A DNA stretch of 13,041 nt from positions 1 to 13,041 of the forward strand of contig WJIO01000360.1 of NCBI GenBank assembly GCA_014730235.1. The letters are read 5' to 3'. Positions 6,538 to 13,041 of this stretch are shown here, one piece after another. The notes beneath the pieces were generated by a model that was given only the letters and a program-made list of their open reading frames with translations, was not told the origin of the DNA and searched no databases. Within the stretch, counting starts at the first letter, position 1, and each line of letters begins with the position of its first letter. Source of the DNA: Candidatus Poribacteria bacterium (GTDB lineage: Bacteria; Poribacteria; DTPJ01; WJIO01). Made by a program: the position numbers and the translations under genes.

Positions 6538-7520
6538 TGTCCTATATTTTGTCCCTCCAGTATCGCTTCTTCAGAAATTTCTTCATCTTCTCCATGACAT
6601 TTTATACTGGAAGCAACCTGAGCCGTCAATTCACCTGCATTTTTTTTGGCTACGGCCATTATTACAAATATCCTGTTGGACTTCTTACAATGCCAAAATT
6701 GGGCAGCTATCTGTTTTCTCCTGAGCAGCTTATCAATTGCAAAAACCGGTGAAAGGGGAATATTATCTATAAATCTCTTTTCTTGTCCCAGCATCTGAAT
6801 TCTGTGATCATCTTCATCTTCTATTTCTTCAAAAGAAAAACCATATTTCTTCAAAACCTTTGCGTAGTATCCCCGAAACCATGTTTCCAGGTCTGTATCT
6901 CTTAAAGTCACATCAGCCAATCCATATCTTTCAATATCAAGGCTACGACTGCCATCAATAAAACCCAGCATCAAATACCCTGACATAAGCTTACGTTTTT
7001 CCAGTTGGTATCTACGCGGAACTTCAACCATAAGCTGATAAGCACTCCAGAAATTTGTATGTCCATCAGGATGGTCTTTTATTGATTCAAAAATTCTATT
7101 GGTAAGGGGTAAAAGAGTTTCCTTTAATCGTCCCATTATCTGAACGACAATTATTCGCTTACATTCTTTACAATGCCATATAGCCCCATTAGCCCTTACA
7201 TTTGATTTCCAGTTATAAAATAATACTTTTCTGCCTTCAGAAAATTCCTCATCCTTTATCAGGTTAGTATCCCTTTTTATTTTCAGACCTTCGGCGGTTC
7301 CTCCCAGCCTCTTTTTCATGCTCTTAAAATAACTGTCCAGAATTTTATGTAGGTCTGGGTCTTTTTCTTTTGATTTTGACCATTTTAACTCCATGCGCGG
7401 CATTTCTTCGTCATCCATGCGCACATATCCGTTGTCATAGTCTCCCGAAAGACCACCAAACTCCCAATCCGAAGGGAGTTCCATACTTATTCCTTGCCAT
7501 CCAAATTTTACCCAGTTCAT
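6534..7520 (-). CDS. Two-repeat protein of unknown function
   Basis: A 328-residue soluble protein with no signal peptide, membrane span or recognised catalytic motif. It appears to be an internal duplication of an alpha/beta unit: repeat A (about 8-148) and repeat B (about 158-308). Paired landmarks are ISMELPSDWE (11-20) with LMVEVPRRYQ (163-172); GYVRMDDE (31-38) with GYLMLGFID (181-189); a long helix with SYFKSMKKR (63-71) with GYYAKVLKKYG (217-227); and WHCKECKRIIVVQ (115-127) with WHCKKSNRIFVIM (276-288). Both repeats keep the W-H-C triplet; repeat A also has C120, giving C117-X2-C120, which repeat B lacks. The stop overlaps the PqqD-like start by 4 bases, so tight coupling and joint function are likely. 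No good SD precedes the ATG at 7520. I recall similar proteins next to PqqD-like genes in related bacteria, but no named function. Confidence 0.75.
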   Translation of the reverse strand: MNWVKFGWQGISMELPSDWEFGGLSGDYDNGYVRMDDEEMPRMELKWSKSKEKDPDLHKILDSYFKSMKKRLGGTAEGLKIKRDTNLIKDEEFSEGRKVLFYNWKSNVRANGAIWHCKECKRIIVVQIMGRLKETLLPLTNRIFESIKDHPDGHTNFWSAYQLMVEVPRRYQLEKRKLMSGYLMLGFIDGSRSLDIERYGLADVTLRDTDLETWFRGYYAKVLKKYGFSFEEIEDEDDHRIQMLGQEKRFIDNIPLSPVFAIDKLLRRKQIAAQFWHCKKSNRIFVIMAVAKKNAGELTAQVASSIKCHGEDEEISEEAILEGQNIGQ

Positions 7521-7562
7521 ATCTTTTATCTGTGAAGAAAAATGTTTAGATTATTCATCCTG

Positions 7563-7596
7563 CTCAGAATTACAAACTCATAATTGCCATTCTGAG
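7563..7596. repeat. Inverted repeat in the leader of the two-repeat gene
   Basis: Exact 8-bp arms CTCAGAAT (7563-7570) and ATTCTGAG (7589-7596) separated by 18 AT-rich bases, about 45-75 bases upstream of the ATG at 7520. It could form a modest leader hairpin. There is no T-run and no known riboswitch motif. Confidence 0.35.
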
Positions 7597-7603
7597 TAAA
7601 GTA

Positions 7604-7677
7604 GAAAATTCCCTCTCGCCCTTTTCTAAATGCGAAATTTTCATCTCCTCATTTGTAAAGGGATTAAGAGGAATTTC
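7604..7677. repeat. Degenerate REP-like intergenic element
   Basis: Two imperfect hairpin units in tandem: GAAAATT (7604-7610) pairing with AATTTTC, with a CCCTTTTCTAAA core between them, then CTCCTCATTTG with GTAAAGGG...GAGGAATTTC (to 7677). The pattern of C-rich and G-rich blocks around TTTGTAAA or TTTCTAAA is that of common dispersed intergenic repeats, here eroded to low GC. It lies in the 290-base gap between the hairpin at 7771-7806 and the two-repeat gene. Confidence 0.4.
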
Positions 7678-7710
7678 ACTGATTAAAGGAAATTTTTAAC
7701 GTTATGATAA

Positions 7711-7739
7711 ATAATTAATCGAAAATATCCCTTCGTCAA
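7711..7739 (-). promoter_or_regulatory. Weak candidate promoter for the two-repeat/PqqD/ATPase unit
   Basis: Minus strand: -35 TTGACG (7739-7734, 5 of 6), 17 bases, -10 AATTAT (7716-7711, 4 of 6), placed just after the hairpin that closes the upstream unit. It would give a leader of about 180 bases carrying the two inverted repeats at 7604-7677 and 7563-7596. Confidence 0.35.
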
Positions 7740-7770
7740 AACAGGGATAGGTAGGATTAACAAAAGCATA

Positions 7771-7806
7771 TATAAGCCTGGGGATTTGTAAATCCCCAGG
7801 CTTATA
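7771..7806 (-). terminator. Strong hairpin after the DUF6785-like gene (likely terminator)
   Basis: Perfect 17-bp arms, TATAAGCCTGGGGATTT (7771-7787) and its reverse complement (7790-7806), with a 2-base centre. It starts 4 bases after the stop codon of the minus-strand gene at 7811. The U-tract is poor (TATGCTTTTG after the stem), so it may act as an mRNA 3'-end stabiliser as well as, or instead of, a true intrinsic terminator. Confidence 0.65.
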
Positions 7807-7810
7807 AAAA

Positions 7811-9820
7811 TTAGAAGGGCTTGACAATCACCGCTTTGGACACAAGTGCAATCGCAACGGTAGCCATACTCACCAGTCCCACACCACAGCCAAAGCCAGC
7901 AGCCAGAACCGGAGTGTATCTATACCATCTCTTAAGTCCAAATTTCTTTATCATATAATACTTACCAAGCAAAGCACCAACAAGTGTCCATATATCTCTG
8001 CCGGGATCAGCACCTAAGCCGTGTAAAAATCCATAATACCACATGCTGTGACCACCGGGCAGAAGCGGATTAGCAAGCCATAAAACACCGTAAAGACCAA
8101 GGCAAGAGATCAAGCCTGTGAGAACATATTTGCCCCTTACAGCTTGTAACATCTGACTTTGACCATCCCTTAATGACGTAACCCACATACATCTTGACGT
8201 AACACTCATAGGCCATGTAACCTGTGCATGCGGATAGACGGCCGAAGGAATAGGAGCCAGCTTCCAGATAAAGTGATAAACAAGGATACCTGAAACCAGC
8301 AATATCGGCAGAGTTATCAAAGTCGCAGCAATAGAGCTGGTAAAGGTCGTACCTGTAAGCTCAAGTACTCGCCAGTGCATTGTACCTCGGCCATAGTCCT
8401 CCTGTGGAACAGGGGCAAACCAGATATCTATTTCTTCATATCTACTCAATAAGTAAGTCGCTTGCCTTAAATACGGTATTTCAAAAAGGTCTTGATTTAA
8501 TATTCCAAAAGTTCTCGCTGTAATATAAGAATTCAATGGAGTCCATAAGAAAGCAAAGAACAAAAGGAAACCCAAGGGAAACAAAGGCACAAGATAGCGA
8601 TGGAGAATCCATGTATGAATGGACATTCCCACAAACCACATACCAAGAGCCAGCCATATAGGGAAATCTCCTCGTCCCGGCGGTGTAGCAAGAGAACCAC
8701 GCTCACCAGCCTGTTTCTGTTTGGCACTCCTGAATTTAAAGAGCATAGGAACTGTAACAGCAAGACCTATAATAGCAATACAAAAAGACTTGCCCATACC
8801 AAAACTAAGCCAGAAGTCAATGTTATTGGCAAATCCGGTAGCTCGTACATCATCCCCGGGATGCCAGGAATGGAGTATTTCCAGACGATAAAGTATTTGC
8901 GGATTAAGTATAAACTGCGTAAAGGTTTCCGCAATAATTCTTGACAAAACCATAGGGAAAGGTAAAACAAATCCCGTAAGCATCGCGCTCATCTGGGTAC
9001 GAAGGGCAAACATTCCCGTAGGAGCAAAACCTTCAATGTTGGTGGTAAAGTCAATCCATGGGATCTTAAGTATCTGTATGGGTCGGCTCATCATAACACC
9101 GGTTAAAGCCGGAACACCGATATAAATAGCACCCCAAATTAATCCCAGCATGGATGCAAGACTAAACACCCTCCAGCGCCATGTTTCACGCTTTCCTGTA
9201 GTTTCTGCAAGAGCAGTAGCTCCTTGAGCAGCAACAGGAGCAAGCGGAAAAGGCAATCTTTCCAAGTCAGCGGTCATTCTGAAGAGAAAATAACCGCCGC
9301 CAATTCCTCTCATTCGTCCCAGAGTTTGCCCCATAAGCATAAGCATTATGGGCCACAACCAATCTCTGTGTATAAGGCTTCTGGTCGCCAGAGACTCAGA
9401 ACCCGGCGGTGGAACAACCCACGTGGGCACCTTGTCGGCTATTTCAAATTGCACAGCCTGAGGAGACTGTATGAAATACTGATTCCATATCATTCCACCG
9501 TAGAAATTACCAGCACCAACTGCAGCGCCTGCTAGCCCCAGGAGGATGTAGAGTTCCTGACGTCTAACGGTAGTGAAGGATCTTCGAGCAAGCTCAGTAA
9601 ACAGAATAACGGCAACCCAGGGGGCAGCCCCAGCCCCGCTTTGGCCTGCAACCAAGCTCAGATATATGGAGCCAGGCATCATAAGAAGACCGACGAACAG
9701 TGCTCCCAGAACTACTTTAAGAGTTAAGCCGGACTCGAAATTTCGGACACCGCCGTCTATGTCATACCTTTTTGCCCATGACTGCCATTCCTCAGCCATG
9801 GAAACTCTTTTTCTGGCCAT
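7811..9820 (-). CDS. DUF6785/DUF6784-type polytopic membrane protein (OPT-like)
   Basis: A 669-residue integral membrane protein with roughly 12-13 hydrophobic helices (for example 33-58, 67-80, 90-112, 153-170, 219-242, 272-298, 343-362, 386-403, 410-432, 494-516, 563-583, 636-660) and a hydrophilic, Trp/Arg-rich N-terminus. It looks like the DUF6785/DUF6784 proteins of Poribacteria, Planctomycetes and relatives. The segment RLPFPLAPVAAQGATALAE (188-206) resembles the conserved helix-entry motif of oligopeptide transporters (OPT), so a secondary transporter is plausible; substrate unknown. Start chosen at ATG 9820, not the upstream GTG 9826, because the GTG lies inside the SD GGAGG (9830-9826), which is 5 bases from the ATG. 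It lies 63 bases after the FtsX permease gene and is probably co-transcribed with it; a strong hairpin follows the stop. Family fairly sure; transport role inferred. Confidence 0.78.
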   Translation of the reverse strand: MARKRVSMAEEWQSWAKRYDIDGGVRNFESGLTLKVVLGALFVGLLMMPGSIYLSLVAGQSGAGAAPWVAVILFTELARRSFTTVRRQELYILLGLAGAAVGAGNFYGGMIWNQYFIQSPQAVQFEIADKVPTWVVPPPGSESLATRSLIHRDWLWPIMLMLMGQTLGRMRGIGGGYFLFRMTADLERLPFPLAPVAAQGATALAETTGKRETWRWRVFSLASMLGLIWGAIYIGVPALTGVMMSRPIQILKIPWIDFTTNIEGFAPTGMFALRTQMSAMLTGFVLPFPMVLSRIIAETFTQFILNPQILYRLEILHSWHPGDDVRATGFANNIDFWLSFGMGKSFCIAIIGLAVTVPMLFKFRSAKQKQAGERGSLATPPGRGDFPIWLALGMWFVGMSIHTWILHRYLVPLFPLGFLLFFAFLWTPLNSYITARTFGILNQDLFEIPYLRQATYLLSRYEEIDIWFAPVPQEDYGRGTMHWRVLELTGTTFTSSIAATLITLPILLVSGILVYHFIWKLAPIPSAVYPHAQVTWPMSVTSRCMWVTSLRDGQSQMLQAVRGKYVLTGLISCLGLYGVLWLANPLLPGGHSMWYYGFLHGLGADPGRDIWTLVGALLGKYYMIKKFGLKRWYRYTPVLAAGFGCGVGLVSMATVAIALVSKAVIVKPF

Positions 9821-9825
9821 AAACA

Positions 9826-9830
9826 CCTCC
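9826..9830 (-). promoter_or_regulatory. Shine-Dalgarno that fixes the start of the DUF6785-like gene
   Basis: Minus-strand GGAGG is followed by TGTTT and then ATG at 9820-9818. This 5-base spacing rules out the overlapping in-frame GTG at 9826 as the start. Confidence 0.8.
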
Positions 9831-9837
9831 TGTCAAT

Positions 9838-9866
9838 GGATCTATGGTCCCACCGACCTATAGACC
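9838..9866. other. Intercistronic hairpin between permease and DUF6785-like gene
   Basis: TCTATGGTC (9841-9849) pairs with GACC-t-ATAGA (9855-9864), leaving a 5-base loop and a one-base bulge; flanking GG/CC can extend it with one more bulge. It stands 8 bases upstream of the downstream gene's SD. There is no T-run, so it could tune mRNA stability or relative expression of the two genes, not stop transcription. Confidence 0.35.
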
Positions 9867-9883
9867 AGACTATATATTTATAC

Positions 9884-12800
9884 CTAACCAGCTGCCTCGG
9901 GTTCCATTGAAGCAGCGGCAACTGTCTCTCGTCTACCACGTTCATGGAACTCATTTCTGACAGCCACGTTAAATGTTCTCCAAAGTAAAAATTGCTTCCG
10001 AAGTAAGTTAAGGAATCTTCTATTAACCCGCTTCCAGGATGCTATTTCTCCGCTCTCACGATACACTCTCAGATATATCTTGTAGAGGTCTTTCTCTTCC
10101 TTCTCCTCAGCGGGAACAGTCGCCAGTTCAATCCGCTGGCTAACACCAAGGTCATAGGGAGCAAGCCATACCATCATACCGATGGTATAATCCTCCTCTC
10201 CGGAAGGTCGAGTTTTTCGCTCAAAACTGACCTGATCTGTGTAAAAATCACTGGCAGATTCATCCGCATGAGCTTCAAAATAATCCCGCATGAATATGTT
10301 GAGACCCAGAGCTTCTTCAAAAAGAACAGTAAAGGGCAGGTCAAAGTGCCATTCATCGCCATCAGGTTCCGGAAGCTTCCATTTTCTTTCAATATCGGGA
10401 ACTGCCATACGGGAAGCTTTAACAGCAGGATATATGGTTGATCCCAGAACCACCAGCATAACCACGATTGTAGAGGTAACCGTTGACATGGATGAATAAT
10501 TCAACGTCAGACCGGCCAATAATCCCCATTTAACTAATGCCCAGGCCGTAGCCTGACCGAGGAGATAACCAAGAATACCTCCGATAATGGCATAAACACA
10601 AGCCTCAGCAATAAACAGGAATGCAACATGAACAGGAGCTAATCCAACAGCACTGTAAATACCGATTTCTCTTACTCGTTCATAAACAGCACCTAGCATG
10701 GTATTCAAAACGATAAGAGCAGCAATTAATATAGGTATAAACAAATTACCCATACCGGAGAATGATGTCATACCTATTGAACTGTAAAGATAAGCATCGT
10801 TTGTCTCCATATTACCCACAAAAACGTCCAGGGCAATTCTAGGCATCAGGTCTGCCATTATCTTTTCCAACTGTTTTTCTGCCGTCATGCTTACCTGTTC
10901 TTCTGAACCTGTCATTCTGACAGCAACCGACTTCAGGTTTCCGCCCATATTCATAACAACCGAATACGGCAGAATAGCGATAGTCTGCGGTGTAAGATGC
11001 AGATACTTCTGCAACTCACCTTCCAGCGTCTCACCACCCATCTGAAGACCTCTGGCATGCTGTTGCTGCATCAAAAGATAGTCAACCGGCGTCAGTTCCT
11101 CGCCGTCCAGGTCTTTTATATCCTTGAAGCTTGTATCCAGAACACCCACGATGGTATAACTTCCTCCACCGATTTTTAACTCCATACTCCCTACATCACT
11201 TTCGGTAATACTAAGAGCCGAGGCCATTCCAGCGGGTAATATAGCACCATAGGTCTCTCCGGGTTTAAACCATCTTCCCCACTTCAGTGACCTGTCTATT
11301 CCAGTAACCCCGGGCTCTGTTTCTGACATACCCAGAAGCGCAGTAGCTGTAAACTTTTTACCGTTATCAGCCACAAGCTCGATAAAAGATTGGTCACCAA
11401 GAGAAGATGAGAAATACCAGGCCCGGGCAGAAACTGGGTTCTGCACCTCCATTGTACCGCCATCATCTAACTCCAGGGTAGTATTTTCCAGGTCATTCCT
11501 AATAGAGGAATAAAGCGGTTCCTCAAGGGAATGCCAGTATTGGTTTCTTATAAGCATTCCGGTATAAGCAGGTCTTACCGATGGAAGTCTGGTTTTATTG
11601 CTCTGCATGAATGTTCGTACAGATGTAAATGATATAACGGTAAATGTCAATATAACCAGAGTTCCGCAGGTTAATATAGTTCTGCTCTTACGCTTTCTCA
11701 TATTGGATATACCAAGAGCAAAAGCAGCGGCACTGGCCGAAAGTCTGCCCACATCAGCTTTATAAACCTTGGATGTCTCTTGTTTAATACGCTCCAATTG
11801 TTCCTCAAACTTGCGTATGATAATAGATATAACAATGGCGGATAACGCAAGAACAACGAAAGCCAGAAGTATAATCAGTGGAGTAACCGTAATCTGGAAA
11901 GCAGGATGTACCTGGGAAAGCAGGAAAAATACCAGCAGGAATATTATAAACGTAGCGGCAACCTGCTTGTTTACATTGGGGAAGTGGAAAATCAACCTTT
12001 CCATGAAATATGCAAAGGGCATCAATATTGCCAGGTAGAACATAACACCCTTGATAACGTCGTTACCTGTTCCCTTTATGTCAGGATATGCCCTGGATTC
12101 ATATCCCCAGGCAGCTCTGGCCAGCTTCAAAGCCTCATCATACTTCTCCGCACCCAAAAGCATTTGAGCTTTTGTAAGATAGACATTGGCCATCTCATGA
12201 AGCCTGTCAAGCCTGTCATTGCTGATTCCATAACGTTTATAAAGATCTCCACGACTTTCATCCAAAGCCCACATATCTTTAACAACAACATATGGGGTAA
12301 CTCTTATAGAACCATTTTCCCGAACAATAAATCCTTTACCAGTATAAAGTGTAGGTTTCTCTTCAGCCTCTTCGTCTGTCGCATCGGCCTTTACCAGAAG
12401 TAATCTCTTACCTAGAAGACCTGCACCCATACCAACTTTTATTCTGGTGCCCGGTTCTGAATAAATCAACGCAATTGGCTCAACAGAAGAAACCATCGGC
12501 TGAGGCCAGGGCTTTGAGTAACCATACTGCATAGGTTCACCATCCGTAAGAGCATCATAAACCGAAAGCTCTTTCAGAGTCTGGTAATAACGCTGATCCA
12601 CAAGGTCATATATAGTGGTGCTGACACACGGGAAAACAACAACGCGAGCACCTTTTCTGCGAGTATTTATTGGTATCTGGTTACTAAATATCTTCGCACC
12701 ATAAACACCCTGGTCTGGCGCATATGCTATATCTCCGGATTCTGAATCTATCTTATAAGCCTCAACAGTCTGACGACCTCCAGGCCTGTAAACCGCACGT

Positions 12801-13041
12801 CCTTCCATACCTAAACCTTCAAGCTGGAACTTACCCTTACCATCTGACATGGTGAAAAGATCGCCTCGAACACCCATAAGCGTCTTATGTCTGCGCCTGA
12901 TAGTCATTATAGTATTAGGAACCGGAGTGTTGGGTATAGGACTTTCCTTTGCGTCAAATTCCACAACATTACCATGAAGTGTACAATAATAGTTACCAAC
13001 CTTCGCCGCAGTTGGCATCTCAGGATCTCTCAGTATCTGAA
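9884..13041 (-). CDS. Very large FtsX/MacB-type ABC permease with extra domains (5' partial)
   Basis: At least 1,051 codons; the frame stays open to the right edge. The codons before the first ATG (13018) read as plausible protein (ILRDPE), so I treat the N-terminus as outside the window. Numbering from that ATG: a beta-rich carboxypeptidase-regulatory-like region (about 10-130); a second soluble region with a helical hairpin (270-310, EKYDEALKLARAAW, TPR-like); three or four helices (324-401); then the MacB/FtsX core with TM 446-468, a large extracytoplasmic domain (about 470-750) and C-terminal helices (757-778, 795-820, 845-866) with the hallmark RVREIGIYSAVGL (781-793); finally an unusual soluble C-terminal domain (about 880-1030). 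Typical FtsX/LolC/MacB permeases are 300-650 residues and lack the front and back modules. It has no ATP-binding domain; the ATPase at 5151-5960 is the likely partner. Probably works at the cytoplasmic membrane as a mechanotransmission or export permease; substrate unknown. Confidence 0.88.
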   Translation of the reverse strand, partial: QILRDPEMPTAAKVGNYYCTLHGNVVEFDAKESPIPNTPVPNTIMTIRRRHKTLMGVRGDLFTMSDGKGKFQLEGLGMEGRAVYRPGGRQTVEAYKIDSESGDIAYAPDQGVYGAKIFSNQIPINTRRKGARVVVFPCVSTTIYDLVDQRYYQTLKELSVYDALTDGEPMQYGYSKPWPQPMVSSVEPIALIYSEPGTRIKVGMGAGLLGKRLLLVKADATDEEAEEKPTLYTGKGFIVRENGSIRVTPYVVVKDMWALDESRGDLYKRYGISNDRLDRLHEMANVYLTKAQMLLGAEKYDEALKLARAAWGYESRAYPDIKGTGNDVIKGVMFYLAILMPFAYFMERLIFHFPNVNKQVAATFIIFLLVFFLLSQVHPAFQITVTPLIILLAFVVLALSAIVISIIIRKFEEQLERIKQETSKVYKADVGRLSASAAAFALGISNMRKRKSRTILTCGTLVILTFTVISFTSVRTFMQSNKTRLPSVRPAYTGMLIRNQYWHSLEEPLYSSIRNDLENTTLELDDGGTMEVQNPVSARAWYFSSSLGDQSFIELVADNGKKFTATALLGMSETEPGVTGIDRSLKWGRWFKPGETYGAILPAGMASALSITESDVGSMELKIGGGSYTIVGVLDTSFKDIKDLDGEELTPVDYLLMQQQHARGLQMGGETLEGELQKYLHLTPQTIAILPYSVVMNMGGNLKSVAVRMTGSEEQVSMTAEKQLEKIMADLMPRIALDVFVGNMETNDAYLYSSIGMTSFSGMGNLFIPILIAALIVLNTMLGAVYERVREIGIYSAVGLAPVHVAFLFIAEACVYAIIGGILGYLLGQATAWALVKWGLLAGLTLNYSSMSTVTSTIVVMLVVLGSTIYPAVKASRMAVPDIERKWKLPEPDGDEWHFDLPFTVLFEEALGLNIFMRDYFEAHADESASDFYTDQVSFERKTRPSGEEDYTIGMMVWLAPYDLGVSQRIELATVPAEEKEEKDLYKIYLRVYRESGEIASWKRVNRRFLNLLRKQFLLWRTFNVAVRNEFHERGRRETVAAASMEPEAAG

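Noticed and set aside
7590-7701. Minus-strand frame of about 40 codons (from an ATG near 7648: 24 aa, starting MKISHLEKGE) as a small gene or RiPP precursor for the PqqD-like protein.
   Set aside because: The ATG directly touches the only SD-like GAGGAG (no spacer), and the frame lies on the degenerate repeat 7604-7677, whose translated copies commonly look protein-like. No leader/core or protease-site features are visible.
11906-12403. Plus-strand 165-codon frame opposite the permease.
   Set aside because: It lies wholly antisense to a well-supported permease gene, has no RBS and no recognisable domain. The plus-strand frames at 3483-3884 and 4449-4784 are rejected for the same reasons.

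Overview
The window looks like chromosomal DNA from an AT-rich, little-studied, Gram-negative-type bacterium. My best guess is Candidatus Poribacteria or a neighbouring PVC/Armatimonadota-like lineage. This rests on the gene types seen together: a secreted LamG (concanavalin-like) protein with a 'KLTTTWG' tail, a large DUF6785/DUF6784-type membrane protein, a PqqD-domain protein beside a two-repeat unknown protein, and a very large FtsX-type permease. The assignment comes from remembered family distribution, not from a search. I saw no rRNA, tRNA, CRISPR array, transposase or phage gene.

Layout, left to right. Positions 1-198 are non-coding and hold a REP/MITE-like inverted repeat. A good extended -10 promoter (199-227) drives a short plus-strand operon: a 51-residue four-cysteine protein (273-428), then rqcH (435-2174), the ribosome quality-control NFACT protein. 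Everything right of 2190 is on the minus strand. Read in transcription order (right to left) it contains: (i) an ABC permease running off the right edge (9884-13041) and a DUF6785-like membrane protein (7811-9820), ended by a 17-bp hairpin (7771-7806); (ii) a two-repeat protein of unknown function (6534-7520), overlapped by 4 bases by a PqqD-like protein (6094-6537), then a LolD/MacB-type ABC ATPase (5151-5960), ended by a strong intrinsic terminator (5100-5126); (iii) a GT-C-like polytopic membrane protein (3534-5081) followed by a truncated, decayed copy of its C-terminal part (3105-3494); (iv) a secreted LamG protein (2191-2964) with its own near-consensus promoter and an 18-bp perfect palindrome over the -10.

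How the genes may work together. The FtsX permease has no nucleotide-binding domain and the ATPase has no membrane domain. They sit in neighbouring co-oriented units and are plausible partners in one LolD/MacB-type mechanotransmission or export complex. Between them lie an OPT-like membrane protein, a PqqD/RRE-fold protein with no radical-SAM partner in view, and a duplicated-domain protein translationally coupled to it. This five-gene set (about 5.1 kb to the right edge) is the best candidate for an undescribed system here. Its function and substrate are unknown, and the evidence for a shared function is only proximity, orientation and domain complementarity.
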